This document shows positions 52,103 through 63,600 of a stretch of DNA of 64,000 nt, one piece after another. How positions within the stretch are numbered: the first letter of the stretch is position 1; each line of letters opens with the position of its first letter. This DNA is from Dyadobacter sp. Leaf189. GTDB lineage: Bacteria > Bacteroidota > Bacteroidia > Cytophagales > Spirosomataceae. Below the pieces are notes generated by a model that was given only the letters and a program-made list of their open reading frames with translations, was not told the DNA's origin and did no database searches. Made by a program: the position numbers and the translations under genes. The stretch lies in the NCBI RefSeq assembly GCF_001424405.1, contig NZ_LMPS01000001.1:803999-867998 (forward strand), given 5' to 3'.

Positions 52103-53185
52103 ATGCAAGCTCTTCTTGGCGTTATCTTCCACTTTATCGGTGGTTTTGCTTCCGGCAGTTTCTATATTCCTTACAAACAAGTCAAAGGCTGGGCCTGGGA
52201 ATCCTATTGGATCGTCGGCGGATTGTTCTCCTGGCTTATCGTTCCGCCTCTTGCCGCTTACCTGACCATTCCGGGCTTTTCAGAAATCATTGCACATACA
52301 GACAGTGGTACCCTGCTGATCACCTACATCTTTGGGTTGCTCTGGGGGATCGGGGGGTTAACCTACGGCTTAGGCGTACGCTACCTCGGCGTGTCACTCG
52401 GCAGCTCCATTATCCTGGGACTTACTTCCGTTTTTGGTGCATTGATTCCGTCCATTTATTATCAGTTTGAACCAAAACCCGGGAAAGACAGCATTTCAGA
52501 CCTCTTTACCAATACCTGGGGACAAATGGTTTTGCTTGGCCTGCTGATTTCCATAATCGGCATCGTCATCTGCGGGAAAGCCGGCAGCATGAAAGACAAA
52601 GACCTTACAAGAAGCGGCTACGTACCTGACGATAAATCAGAGTTCAAGATCGGTCTTGGGTTGACAGTTTCCATTATTTCAGGCGTATTGAGTGCGTGTT
52701 TTGCATTCGGGATCGATGCGGGCAAGATCATGGCGGAAGAAGCAAACAACATCTGGAAAGCGGCTAATCCAGGTCAGGGAGAGTTTTTGTTTCAAAATAA
52801 TGTCACTTACATCATCATTCTCTGGGGCGGGCTTACGACCAACTTTATCTGGTGTATGTTTCTGAATGCACGCAACAGGACTTTCGGCGACTATACCAAT
52901 TCAGCTACGCCGCTGGTTAGAAACTACATTTTCTCAGCGCTGGCCGGTACCACCTGGTTTATGCAGTTCTTTTTCTACGGAATGGGAGAGAGCAAGCTGG
53001 GCAACGGACCGAGTTCGTGGATCCTGCACATGGCGTTCATTATCCTCATTGCCAACACCTGGGGCCTTATCCTGAACGAATGGAAAGGCGTGAGCAAGAA
53101 AACCATTACGACGGTAATCACCGGTATTCTTGTCATAGTGCTTTCGGTACTTGTGGTAGGTTATGGTAACTACTTACGGGAATAG
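52103..53185 (+). CDS. rhaT: L-rhamnose/proton symporter (RhaT-type) drug/metabolite transporter relative
   Basis: A 360-residue inner-membrane protein with about ten helices. It matches the RhaT pattern: HFIGGFASGSFYIPYKQVKGWAWESYW at the start, GLLWGIGGLTYGLGVRYLGVSLGSSIILGLTSVFGALIPSI, and FAFGIDAGKIMAEEANNIWK. In Bacteroidota similar transporters import rhamnose or a related deoxysugar. It follows the FG-GAP gene by 41 nt and precedes the ECF sigma gene by 144 nt, but no rhamnose catabolic genes are in the window. Confidence 0.92.
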   Translation: MQALLGVIFHFIGGFASGSFYIPYKQVKGWAWESYWIVGGLFSWLIVPPLAAYLTIPGFSEIIAHTDSGTLLITYIFGLLWGIGGLTYGLGVRYLGVSLGSSIILGLTSVFGALIPSIYYQFEPKPGKDSISDLFTNTWGQMVLLGLLISIIGIVICGKAGSMKDKDLTRSGYVPDDKSEFKIGLGLTVSIISGVLSACFAFGIDAGKIMAEEANNIWKAANPGQGEFLFQNNVTYIIILWGGLTTNFIWCMFLNARNRTFGDYTNSATPLVRNYIFSALAGTTWFMQFFFYGMGESKLGNGPSSWILHMAFIILIANTWGLILNEWKGVSKKTITTVITGILVIVLSVLVVGYGNYLRE

Positions 53186-53329
53186 TTTTCAAATATTGAC
53201 CAAATCGGAGAAATATTTAAATAAAAGCATGATAGCGCAGGATAGTTAAGGTAACATCAGCATTGATATTTACATACTGATTACAAGATTTAGTTGGATG
53301 TATTGAAGTGGAATGTTTATCAATGATTT

Positions 53330-53944
53330 TTGTCCCTGATTCCCGTGAAGCATTCAGATAATTTACCCGAAGCCTACCTGGTCACACGTTGGCAGCAGTT
53401 TTGTGCTGGTGATAAAAGTGCATTTGGTGAAATAACGGAGCTGAATTATGCTCCGTTGTACCATTATGGAACCCGCTTTACTCCGGACCGCGATATGATC
53501 AAGGACTGCCTGCAGGACCTGTTTCTTTCCATCTGGGAAAAGCGGGAATCGCTGGCAGAAATCGCTGCGATCAAGCCTTATCTGTTTCAGTCGCTGCGCA
53601 ATAACCTGGTCCGCAGGTGCAGGCGCCAGTCTGTATTTTCTGAAATCGGGGGAAATGAGCCTTTTGACGACATTTCACCGGAGTCCGACTGGATCATTAA
53701 CGAAACCGACCACCTCACCAGCACAAGGCTGAGGCAGGCGATCGACTCGCTCCCGAAAAGGCAGCGGGAGGCATTGTACCTGAAATACTACGAGAACCTT
53801 TCCTATGAAGAAATTGCCGTGATTATGGGCTTGCAGCGCCAGGCTGTGGCCAATTACTTGCAGTATGGTATTCAGAAATTACGCGAATACTGGCACCATG
53901 CCGCTGTTTTCCTGGCGATTCTCTCCGACATTAACTGGTATTGA
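53330..53944 (+). CDS. ECF RNA polymerase sigma factor (sigma-70 family)
   Basis: A 204-residue sigma factor with region 2 (ALYHYGTRFTPDRDMIKDCLQDLFLSIWEKRESL-like) and region 4 (LPKRQREALYLKYYENLSYEEIAVIMGLQRQAVANYLQYGIQKLREYW), in the Bacteroidota group that works with FecR-type anti-sigma factors. The start is uncertain: an in-frame stop at 53324-53326 excludes upstream starts, and the first candidate is TTG at 53330, with CTG 53336 and GTG 53345 next, so initiation at a non-ATG codon is required. It heads the FecR-SusCD series. Confidence 0.95.
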   Translation: MSLIPVKHSDNLPEAYLVTRWQQFCAGDKSAFGEITELNYAPLYHYGTRFTPDRDMIKDCLQDLFLSIWEKRESLAEIAAIKPYLFQSLRNNLVRRCRRQSVFSEIGGNEPFDDISPESDWIINETDHLTSTRLRQAIDSLPKRQREALYLKYYENLSYEEIAVIMGLQRQAVANYLQYGIQKLREYWHHAAVFLAILSDINWY

Positions 53945-54034
53945 TAAATTCCTAAAAAATATTTGAAAGTTCATGGGTACTATTTGTTGAGGCGATACTC
54001 ATCGTATTAAAGCAAATAACTTTTCAAGAAATCC

Positions 54035-55120
54035 ATGAATAGCTATAAAGACTTCGAAGTCAAAGACTGGGTGGAAGATCTGCAATTCCGGCGCTGGGTC
54101 TACCAGGGCGAATCCGACCTTTTCTTTCGAAGTTACATTCAGAACAACCCTTCGCAGCTCTCCGCTATCGAGCAGGCAAGAGAAATCCTTTTGTCCATAC
54201 GCGGTGAACAGGACGTTATTTCCGAAACCGAAGTTAAATCCAGGGTATCTGAGATCCTTGACGCTATTCCGGCTGCCAACCAGCAGCCATTTCTCTGGTG
54301 GAAAGGCAATTGGCTAAAAATAGCGGCCATTTTAATCCTTGCTTTCGGAATCGGTTTGAGCTTGTACCGCAGGCCGGGCGCATTGAACGAACTCGCATTC
54401 ACATTTGCAGAAGTTCAGCAGCCCAAAAAGGCCCGTAGCATGCAGGTGACCAATCACACCGGCAACATCCGGCTGGTAACACTGCCCGACGGCAGCTCGG
54501 TAATCCTGAAACCCAATGCACGCATTACATATCCCGAGCAGTTTGATAAAAGCAAAAGGGAGGTGAGCATGGCAGGCGAGGCATTTTTTGAAGTTGTTAA
54601 AAATCCCGCACAGCCTTTCATCGTCTTCGCAGGATCCATGGTGACCAGAGTAAAAGGTACCAGTTTCAGTATCCGCGCCAATGATGGGGACGATGAAGTA
54701 GAACTTGTTGTAAAATCCGGCCTCGTGGAGGTATCGGCGCTGGAAAGTGAAGATGAAGTGGCAGGCCAGCCGGCGTCACGCAAGCTGATCCTGAAACCAA
54801 ACGAGCAGGTAACTTTCAATCAGAAGAATAAGATAATGACCGCCAAACTGGTCGAAAAACCAGTCTTACTCGATTTGACAGTCGAAAAGCAGGATTTCGA
54901 ATTCAAGCGCACCCCGCTGACCGAAGTATTTACGATGCTGGAAAAAACCTACGGGATCATGATCCGCTTCGACGCCGACGCTATTTCCGAATGTACCATT
55001 ACTGCAAAACTGGGAGATGAGCCTGTATCCGAGAAAATGGATATGATCTGCTCAGTTGTAAATGCAAAATACGAGCTCAGTAACGGTGTAATTACGGTCA
55101 CTTCCAACGGATGTGACTAA
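54035..55120 (+). CDS. FecR-family anti-sigma factor
   Basis: A 361-residue inner-membrane protein. The cytoplasmic N-terminus (about 1-85) is followed by a single membrane segment (WLKIAAILILAFGIGLSLY), then the periplasmic FecR domain (RSMQVTNHTGNIRLVTLPDGSSVILKPNARITYP, GEAFFEVVKNPAQPFIVFAGS) and a C-terminal domain near the STN-like fold (DFEFKRTPLTEVFTMLEKTYGI). It receives the signal from the STN domain of the SusC encoded next and releases the sigma factor. Gap to sigma gene 90 nt, to susC 22 nt. Confidence 0.95.
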   Translation: MNSYKDFEVKDWVEDLQFRRWVYQGESDLFFRSYIQNNPSQLSAIEQAREILLSIRGEQDVISETEVKSRVSEILDAIPAANQQPFLWWKGNWLKIAAILILAFGIGLSLYRRPGALNELAFTFAEVQQPKKARSMQVTNHTGNIRLVTLPDGSSVILKPNARITYPEQFDKSKREVSMAGEAFFEVVKNPAQPFIVFAGSMVTRVKGTSFSIRANDGDDEVELVVKSGLVEVSALESEDEVAGQPASRKLILKPNEQVTFNQKNKIMTAKLVEKPVLLDLTVEKQDFEFKRTPLTEVFTMLEKTYGIMIRFDADAISECTITAKLGDEPVSEKMDMICSVVNAKYELSNGVITVTSNGCD

Positions 55121-55142
55121 ACAGTCTTAACCTAAACCATCT

Positions 55143-58100
55143 ATGAGAAGACTTCTTCAATGTAAAAAGGTCATTTTTCCGATCATGAAGTTTACCGTCG
55201 GCCAATGTCTGCTCCTGCTGCTGTTTGTGGAGATCGCGACGGCCAATAACCTGCGTGCACAGGAAATTCTGAGTCAACGTATATCCATTACAGTTAGCAA
55301 TATGGATGTAGCGCAGGTGCTCGAAAAAATCGAGGGACAAACCAAGGTGCGCTTTGTATACAGTGCCGAAATGATAGGGGCCGAGCGCAAGGTGAGTTTC
55401 GAGGGAGCCAACCAGCGACTGGATTCCGTACTCGAAAATCTGCTTGGTCCGCTGGGTATTGAATACAAGGTTTCCAAAAGGACCATTCTGCTGAAAAGGG
55501 CCGGAGAAAAGAAAACTTCGGAGGAAAGAAGTGAAAATACGCAAACCTCTCCGGCAGCAGACAGGGACGTGACCGGTACTGTAATTGACGAAAAAGGCGC
55601 GGGCATTCCGGGGGTGAGTGTGGTTGTAAAAGGTACCACACAGGGTACTTCCACCAACATCGACGGAAAGTACCAGATCCTTGTTCCAGAAGATAATGCC
55701 GTGTTGATTTTCAGTTTCGTAGGTTATGTGAGCCAGGAAATTGCATTAGGCGCAACCACGAGGCTAGATGTTACGCTGAAAGTTGACGAGAAAGCATTAG
55801 AAGAAGTGGTAGTTGTTGGTTTTGGAGAGCAAAAGAAAGTGTCCGTTACAGGCGCAGTATCGTCTGTGAGTTCGGAAATATTACAACAGAGTTCATCAGC
55901 AAGCTTGGCCAATTCCTTGTCGGGGCGCTTACCGGGCCTGACCTCCATTCAATCGGGTGGGGGCCAGCCGGGACGCGATGACGCTACGATGTACCTGCGC
56001 GGCGCTGCCACCACTAATGGAAAAAGCCCGCTGATCCTGATCGACGGTGTGCCCAGGGACAACATCCGTACATTGGACGCAAATGAAGTCGCCTCTGTCT
56101 CCATTCTGAAAGATGCATCGGCTACCGCAGTATTTGGTGTGCGGGGTGCAAACGGCGTTATCCTGATTACCACGAAACGTGGTACCGCCGGCAAAACCGA
56201 GCTTACGATCAATACCGAGCAAAGTTTTTCGTCCTTCACCCGCGAGCCCGAGCGCCTGCATTCGCTTGAATATATGGCATTGCGCAATGAAGCTTCCAAA
56301 AATGACGGGATCACGCCGCTGCCTTTTACCCAGGAACAAATGGATAAATACGCCAATCCGCTCGCCGGACTCGATCCTAACGATCCTGAATACGCGCAAA
56401 AATCAATGGTCAGGAGATATATGTACCCCGATCACGATTACTACCGCGAATACATTTCAAGATATGCCCCCCAAACGCGTGTTAACATGAATGTGACAGG
56501 AGGAACCGACAAGGTTTCTTACTTTGTAAATGGTGCTTACCTGCACCAGGGGGGGAATTTGAACACACAGCCCAAATCAGTGCTCGGCTATGATCCTTCT
56601 TCCAAAATGGACCGTTACAGCTTTCGCGCCAACCTGGATTACAAGGTTACCAACTCCCTTAAAGCATTCCTGAACATAGGCAGCTACATTGAGCAGGTGA
56701 ATATGCCCGCAGCCTGGCTTTACGGAAATGATACCAACTGGATGATGCGCGACCTGCTTTACCAGGCACAAACGATCCTGCCCATTACGCCCGGACCAAC
56801 TACGATCGACGGGTTTGGCGTAGCACCCGGCCAGATCGTCGACCCCGGTTATATGGACCGCTCTGCATTTGAAATCATGAACAGAATGGGCTACCGCAAT
56901 GAGATCCGCTCCAACCTGAATTCATCTTTCGGGATGGAATGGGATCTGGGTAATACGGTTACCAAAGGGCTGAGCATTAAAGGGATGATTTCTTACGACT
57001 CAAAATCAACAACTGCGATGCAGGGTGACAAGTCAGAGCGCCTATACCTGGCAGAAGTGAACCCGGCTACCGATGTGCTCACTTACGCAGTTAAAAGGTC
57101 GGACGAAAGGCTGTTGTCACTTGGCAAAGGCGCTGATTCCCGCTACAACATCAATATGCAGGGTTCCATTAACTACCAGCGGTTGTTTGGCGAGAAACAC
57201 GACATCGGCGGGATGATACTTGCCCAGCGCGATACCTGGGAGACTACGGCCGGCGAAATTCCTTACAATGTACTGGGCGTCGCTGCGCGGGCTACTTATG
57301 GTTTTGATGAGAAATACCTGGCCGAGGTAAATATGGGGTACAATGGATCCGAGCAGTTTGCGCCTGGTCACCGGTTTGGTTTTTTTCCGGCGGTTTCGAT
57401 TGGCTGGGTAATGAGCAACGAAAATTTCCTTAAAAACAACCGGTACATCACCAACCTTAAATTCCGCGCTTCTTACGGAAAAGTAGGTAACGACATTCTG
57501 GGTGCGTCGCGTGAGACCAGTCCGCGGTTTTTGTACCAAAGCAATATCACAATGAGCGGCGGCGGTCCGCTGGGCAGCCTGGGCCTCGGCCAGCAGATCA
57601 ACCTTGGTTTGTTGGGTAACCCGAATATTACCTGGGAAGTCGCAGCTAAACAAAACTACGGAATTGATTTCCAGCTGCTGAGAGACCTGACCCTCACCTT
57701 TGACTACTTCAAGGAAAAACGCAGCAATATCCTGATCAACAGAGGTACTGTACCTGAATTCCAGGGTGTTTCGCTCGGTAATATCCCCAAAGTGAATATG
57801 GGACTGGTGGATAACAAAGGCTACGAGATCGAGCTGACGTACAACAAAGCTTTTTCCAAAGATTTCAATATCATGATCTCAGGAAACTACGGGTACAACC
57901 ACAATACGGTCAAATTCATGGATGAATCGATCCGTGATGAAAGCTACGCGCACAGGTACCGTCAGGCTGGCTATTCTTTGAATCAATCCTGGGGATACAA
58001 AATTGATTACAGCAATGGAAACGGTTTTTTCAACTCCAAAGAAGAACTTGATTCCTATCTCGCCAAAACCCGTTACGGATTCGGGGAGCCGAGGGTAGGG

Positions 58101-58658
58101 GATTTCAAATACATTGACCTGAATGGCGACGGTACCATTGATGACAAGGACCAGGCGCCGATCGGCTACTCAACCATTCCCCGCGTCAATTACGGTTTGT
58201 CGCTTACATTCAATTACAAAGGGTTCGACTTTACTACTTTCTTCCAGGGTGTTGGAAAATACACGATGAACTACGCGCAGCAGGGTGTGTATGAATACAT
58301 TATCCGGGGTACCTATTTCGATTATCACAAATCTGCCTGGACACCCGAACGCTACGCAAATGGAGACGACATTACCTATCCTGCATTGAGCACACATAGT
58401 ACAACCAACCATACCTCCAATGATTTTTTCATTATGGACAGGTCTTTTACCCGCCTCAAAAACCTGACGTTCGGCTACACATTGCCTTCCGGGTCGCTGA
58501 AAGCTATTGGTATCAGCAAGTTCCGGGTATATGTAAGTGCACAGAACTACTTCACGTGGGACAAGCTCAGAATGAACCATCTCGATCCGGAAAACGACGA
58601 TTCGCTCGGTTACCCGGTAACGAAAATGGCGAACCTCGGTCTTAACGTCACCTTTTAA
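55143..58658 (+). CDS. SusC/RagA-family TonB-dependent transporter with STN signalling domain
   Basis: A 1171-residue transporter. A signal peptide precedes an STN domain (SQRISITVSNMDVAQVLEKI to LGIEYKVSKRTILLKR, about 45-120) that contacts the FecR-type anti-sigma factor. A Ser/Glu-rich linker, a CarboxypepD_reg-like domain (VTGTVIDEKGAGIPGVSVVVKGTTQGTSTN) and the plug (LEEVVVVGFGEQKKVSVTGAVSSVS) follow, then a 22-strand barrel ending NLGLNVTF. The STN domain distinguishes it from the SusCs at 6521 and 60601. It is the signal-transducing transporter of the sigma/FecR circuit and is paired with the SusD 12 nt downstream. Confidence 0.96.
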   Translation: MRRLLQCKKVIFPIMKFTVGQCLLLLLFVEIATANNLRAQEILSQRISITVSNMDVAQVLEKIEGQTKVRFVYSAEMIGAERKVSFEGANQRLDSVLENLLGPLGIEYKVSKRTILLKRAGEKKTSEERSENTQTSPAADRDVTGTVIDEKGAGIPGVSVVVKGTTQGTSTNIDGKYQILVPEDNAVLIFSFVGYVSQEIALGATTRLDVTLKVDEKALEEVVVVGFGEQKKVSVTGAVSSVSSEILQQSSSASLANSLSGRLPGLTSIQSGGGQPGRDDATMYLRGAATTNGKSPLILIDGVPRDNIRTLDANEVASVSILKDASATAVFGVRGANGVILITTKRGTAGKTELTINTEQSFSSFTREPERLHSLEYMALRNEASKNDGITPLPFTQEQMDKYANPLAGLDPNDPEYAQKSMVRRYMYPDHDYYREYISRYAPQTRVNMNVTGGTDKVSYFVNGAYLHQGGNLNTQPKSVLGYDPSSKMDRYSFRANLDYKVTNSLKAFLNIGSYIEQVNMPAAWLYGNDTNWMMRDLLYQAQTILPITPGPTTIDGFGVAPGQIVDPGYMDRSAFEIMNRMGYRNEIRSNLNSSFGMEWDLGNTVTKGLSIKGMISYDSKSTTAMQGDKSERLYLAEVNPATDVLTYAVKRSDERLLSLGKGADSRYNINMQGSINYQRLFGEKHDIGGMILAQRDTWETTAGEIPYNVLGVAARATYGFDEKYLAEVNMGYNGSEQFAPGHRFGFFPAVSIGWVMSNENFLKNNRYITNLKFRASYGKVGNDILGASRETSPRFLYQSNITMSGGGPLGSLGLGQQINLGLLGNPNITWEVAAKQNYGIDFQLLRDLTLTFDYFKEKRSNILINRGTVPEFQGVSLGNIPKVNMGLVDNKGYEIELTYNKAFSKDFNIMISGNYGYNHNTVKFMDESIRDESYAHRYRQAGYSLNQSWGYKIDYSNGNGFFNSKEELDSYLAKTRYGFGEPRVGDFKYIDLNGDGTIDDKDQAPIGYSTIPRVNYGLSLTFNYKGFDFTTFFQGVGKYTMNYAQQGVYEYIIRGTYFDYHKSAWTPERYANGDDITYPALSTHSTTNHTSNDFFIMDRSFTRLKNLTFGYTLPSGSLKAIGISKFRVYVSAQNYFTWDKLRMNHLDPENDDSLGYPVTKMANLGLNVTF

Positions 58659-58670
58659 TCAGAGAGATCA

Positions 58671-60563
58671 ATGAAAAAGATATATCGTTTTTCAATGCTT
58701 GTTTTTGTCTTGCTGACTTCCTGTAAAGGTGTGCTGGATATGGCGCCCGACGGTAAGCTGGCCATGGACGAGATTTTTGCAGACAATGACAAAGTGGGTG
58801 CCTTTTTGAACACCTGTTATGCCAACATACCCGTAAAAGGAACGCGCTACTTCTTCTGGAGCCGCGGGCCTGTGAACTGGAGTGACGAATCGTGGGATAC
58901 CGACGCGGAGGCAGAATCGTGGATTATGTCGGGCAGGATGTATAATGGAGATGCATCCGCGGGAAGTCACCCGGTAACGAACATCAGCGCTGACGGCGGC
59001 AACGGCGAGTACTGGGCAAGATACTGGGCTGCAATCCGGAATTGTACCGTTTTTATCAGCCGCATTGATGAGGCCGTAGTACGTGTACCGACCGATCGCG
59101 CCCGCTGGAAAGCGGAGGCGCATTTGCTGCGGGCTTACTACTATTCGGAACTGCTTAAATGGTTTGGCCCCGTGCTGCCGATCGAAAGAGAGCCTTACGA
59201 CTTTTCCCAGGATTTTTCTACCGTGGAAAAAGCGAGCTATTATGATGTGGTCAAATTCATTATCGAAGATTGCGACGTAGCATTGAATACGGCCGAGCTT
59301 CCGTGGCGGGTTACTACAGCCAGCGAAGGCGGGCGCGTACATAAAGGTCTGGCGGAGGCGATTAAGTCCAAAATGATCCTGTTCGCAGCCAGTCCGCTCA
59401 ATAATGCCGGTCAAAATCTCTGGCAGGAGGCTTACCAGATCAATAAAACGGCTCTGGAAAACCTGAAAGCAAATGGGTACCAGCTGTACAATCAGGTTAA
59501 TTTCCCGCAGACCTACCTTTCTGAAACAGCTTTCCTCGGCCCGAACAAAAATGTGAATACCGCCATTTATAATGAATATTTTACCCAGACCATGAACTAC
59601 TCGGCTGCGCCGGTGGATCGTGAAACCATTTACCAGAGCCGTGAAAACCAGGGTAACATCTGGAATATCGACGGTATTGGCTCGCAGGATGGTTATAAGT
59701 CGGGAACTTGTCCTACGCAGGAGCTGGTGGATGCTTATGAAACGATCGACGGTCAGCCTATCCTTGACTTGGATAGGCCGTACCTCGACGACCAGCATTT
59801 GCAGCCCAACTACAATGCAGCCAACAAGCTCTACAATCCAAATGATCCTTATGCCAACCGCGACCCGCGTTTTTACGCATCCATTTATTACAATGGATCA
59901 AAGCGCAAAGCAATGTGGAACTTCGCCGAAGCACCGGAATCCGTAGAAAACTATCCGGCACCTATCGGGAACCGCACGCGCATTATCGCCACTTACGCCG
60001 GCGAGCCGCAAACGGGCATTCACCCGACCACGCGCCGGGCAACGCGCACGGGGTATTATGAGCGCAAGTTTTTACATCCCAATTCAGGCGGCGACAATCC
60101 GATCGCTGGTGCCAACTGGAAGCTTTTCAGGCTGGGCGAGGTGATCCTCAACTTTGCTGAGGCAGCAGCCGAAGCTGGCCAGCTTGCCGATGCGGCCAAA
60201 GCCGTAAACGAGATCCGCACCCGTGCCGGAATGCCGAATCTTCCAGCGGGTCTTTCCAAAGATGCCTTGATCAAGCGCGTGCGCGCCGAGCGCCGGGTAG
60301 AGCTGGCAATGGAGGAAAACAGGTATTTCGATGTGCGTCGGTGGTCCATGCCGACGGAGGATCTTTCCAAAACCGACCGCTGGATTACAGCTATGGAAAT
60401 CACCCGGAACGCAAACGGCACTTTTAGCTATAAACGGCGGAATGTGCGCGGTACGGAAAGAAAGAATTACACAAACAAGTTCCTGTGGGTGCCTATGCCA
60501 TTGAATGAGGCAAACAGACTGCGGTCTATTACAGGAGCGAACTGGCAAAGTCCGGGTTGGTAA
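58671..60563 (+). CDS. SusD/RagB-family nutrient-binding lipoprotein
   Basis: A 630-residue lipoprotein (signal LLTSC, Cys18, then KGVLDMAPDGK). Helical SusD features are present: MDEIFADNDKVGAFLNTCY, KAEAHLLRAYYYSELLKWFGPV, LGEVILNFAEAAAEAG and VRAERRVELAMEENRYFDVRRW. It partners the STN-type SusC encoded 12 nt upstream. Its ligand is unknown. Confidence 0.96.
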   Translation: MKKIYRFSMLVFVLLTSCKGVLDMAPDGKLAMDEIFADNDKVGAFLNTCYANIPVKGTRYFFWSRGPVNWSDESWDTDAEAESWIMSGRMYNGDASAGSHPVTNISADGGNGEYWARYWAAIRNCTVFISRIDEAVVRVPTDRARWKAEAHLLRAYYYSELLKWFGPVLPIEREPYDFSQDFSTVEKASYYDVVKFIIEDCDVALNTAELPWRVTTASEGGRVHKGLAEAIKSKMILFAASPLNNAGQNLWQEAYQINKTALENLKANGYQLYNQVNFPQTYLSETAFLGPNKNVNTAIYNEYFTQTMNYSAAPVDRETIYQSRENQGNIWNIDGIGSQDGYKSGTCPTQELVDAYETIDGQPILDLDRPYLDDQHLQPNYNAANKLYNPNDPYANRDPRFYASIYYNGSKRKAMWNFAEAPESVENYPAPIGNRTRIIATYAGEPQTGIHPTTRRATRTGYYERKFLHPNSGGDNPIAGANWKLFRLGEVILNFAEAAAEAGQLADAAKAVNEIRTRAGMPNLPAGLSKDALIKRVRAERRVELAMEENRYFDVRRWSMPTEDLSKTDRWITAMEITRNANGTFSYKRRNVRGTERKNYTNKFLWVPMPLNEANRLRSITGANWQSPGW

Positions 60564-60600
60564 TCAATATTGTTTTCAACGATTTATACGATCATTTTTT

Positions 60601-63600
60601 ATGATAACATATATAAAATCCGGTATCCTTTCGCTCGCAGCCTTTGTGATCCTGTCCGCATTCAGCACGGCAGCTTTGGCGCAGGAACCGACAGAAACGA
60701 TCAACGGGCTCGTGCTCGATGAGTTTGGCAAGCCGCTTTCGGGTGTTGTGATCAATTCTGAAAACGGGAAAAATGGAACTTCTACGAATAGTAAGGGAGA
60801 GTTTGCGATGAGTATCGACGACGGCAGCCGCGCCATTGTATTTTCATTATATGGTTACAAAAACCAGAAAATCAATGTCACCGACAAGCAGGAGCTTGAT
60901 GTGAAGCTGGAATGGGACGCGCACAGGAAGGACGAAGTAATTCAGCTGGGTTACACCTCGCAGTTCAGGAATGATATCTCGGGTTCGGTTGCGACAGTGA
61001 AAGGCGAAGAGCTGGAAAAAGCGCCTGTCGCTAACCTGACGCAAACACTTGCCGGCCGTCTGCCGGGACTTACCACGCAGGAAACCTTCTCGGAACTCTC
61101 GCGGGCAAATACCAACCTGTACATCCGCGGGCTTGCTGCGGCACGGGACGGTGGGCCGCTGGTGATCATCGACGGGATTATCTGCGCTTACAACAGTAAC
61201 CAGACGCTGGATTACATTACCGCCAATGAAATCGAAACGGTGACGATCCTGCGGGATGCTTCTACCCAGGCGCTTTACGGTATTCAGGGTGCAAACGGGC
61301 TGCTGGTGATTACCACGAAAAGAGGTAAAAAAGGGCCTTTGCAGATCAAGACGAGGTTTGACCAATCAATGCAGCAGGTAACTACAACCCCGCCGTTCTA
61401 TAACTCGGCCGACTACGCCACCATGCGGAACCAGGCTGCATTCAATGACGGTTTGGGAGCCAATTATCTGTATAGCCAGCAGCAGATTGAAGGTTACCGG
61501 TCAGGCTCAGACCCTGTTCTTTACCCTAATAACAACTGGTACAAACGCTTCATCAAGGATTTCGCCAACATGCAGCGGGCGAGTGTGAATGTGACGGGCG
61601 GAAACGACAAAGTGCAGTTCTTCTCGAACATCAATTTCATGCACCAGGGCGGCTATTTCAAAACCGACCAGGAGCGCTACAATCCCAATGCGAACAATAT
61701 CTGGGTAAACTATCGCTCCAATGTGGATATGAACCTGAACCGTTACCTGAAAGCATTCGTGAGGCTGAGCGGGAATGTGAAGCGCGAACGTACGCCTGGC
61801 GCAAGTAATGCAGATGTGTATTCGAGCATTTTCCGGATTCCTTCTACGGTGTACGGTCCGGTAACGCAGCCGGTAGTGGACGGTTCCGGCGAAGTAACAG
61901 ATCCCGGTGGAAAAGTGATCACGACCGAACGTGTGGAATCGCCTACCTATGGTTTGCTCAACCGGACAGGCTATGTGCGCCACACGGTTACCAACATTAC
62001 CTCGCAGTTTGGTCTCGACCTGGATATGGGTTTTCTGACGAAAGGTTTGAACATGACCGGCAGACTGGCTTACCAGACCAACTCCGTGGGTAGTTTGAGT
62101 ACCAAGCAGGATTATGAGCGCTGGGTGCAGACGAGCGATTCTTCGGGTACCGGATTCATTAAAAAAGGTGCGCAGAACAACACGCCGCTGGCATACTCCA
62201 AGTCGCATTCCTACTATTACCATTTGACTTACAATGTGGCAATGAACTATCAGCGCGACTTTGGCCGGCACCGGGTGGGAGCAATGGCGTATATGTTTTA
62301 CCAAAACCTCACAAGAGCTGAAAACGATTCGGCGCGAATGCTGCCTTACAATAGGGTTAGCTCAGGATTTGAGGTCAATTATGGGTTTGATAACCGGTAC
62401 CTGCTGAAACTGGATCTCGGCTATTCAGGATCTGAGCAGTATGCGAGAAGCTCGCGTTATACAACCACACCTGCAATTTCGGCGGCTTGGGTGATTTCCA
62501 ATGAGGCGTTTTTAAAAGACAATGCATTCCTCTCTTACCTGAAACTGCGCGCTTCTTACGGGAAAACGGCTAATGATGAAAGCGGGCTTGCGCGGTATGC
62601 ATACCTGGACAATGTGACGGTGACGGGCGGCGGGCCGATCGGTTCACTGCAATATGAAGTGAAGGAAGGCCAGGTGGGTAATCCCAACATTGCAGCTGAA
62701 ATTTCCAAGAAGCAGAACTTCGGGATCGATCTTGGATTTCTGAATGCAGTGAATTTGTCGGTAGATGTTTTTCATGAAAAAATGGACAACATGATCGTCA
62801 GCGCGCTATCCACAATTCCGCTTTACCAGGGTGTGCAGCTCGTTAACTATCCCAAGCTCAATGCAGGTAGTTTTGAAAACAAGGGTGTTGATCTGACACT
62901 CGGGTATAACAAAGCAGTGAGTCGCGACTTTTCAGTTTTTGGTAAACTGATGGTGAGCTACGCTAAAAACAAGATTATCAATCAGAATGAGGCGCTCAAA
63001 ACGGAGGATTATGCTTATCGTAAATGGCAGGAAGGGTATTCTTTTGGTCAGAAGTTCGGGTACCTCGTGGATCGCAGCAATGGAAACGGATACTTCAATT
63101 CGCAGACGGAGATCGACCAGAGCGGACTTACTTATGGGTTTGGTACACCGCGCCCCGGAGACCTTAAATACCGCGACCTGAATGGCGACGCCAAGATCGA
63201 CGAACGTGATAAAGCGCCCATCGGAACGGGCATGCTGCCGAGTACGATCTATTCCTTATCGGCCGGATTTACTTACAAAAACCTTGATCTCAGCTTCCTT
63301 TTTCAGGGCGTAGGCAAATACGCAACGGTTGAAACAGGCACGCTCACGGGTATCTGGGAAACTGAGTACGACGGCGTTTTCGGCTCGCTGCACCGTAATG
63401 CATGGACACCCGAACGGTTTGCAAACGGGGAGGAGATCACTGCACCCGCACTCTCGCTGGGCAAGAGTGTCAACCACGAAACGAGCGACTACTATCTGGA
63501 TAACCGCTCTTATCTGCGCCTGAAAAATGTGGAGATCGGCTACACGCTTCCTGCTTCCATTTCACGCTACATTCTTTCCGAAAAAATAAGGATACTGGTG

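Noticed and set aside
58692..59798. Long leftward open frame opposite the SusD gene (368 codons)
   Set aside because: It is the antisense shadow of a strongly supported SusD gene; the translation is rich in Arg, His and Val without domains or signal.
61507..62304. Leftward frame of 265 codons opposite the third susC gene
   Set aside because: Shadow of the transporter gene; composition is the reverse reading of barrel repeats.
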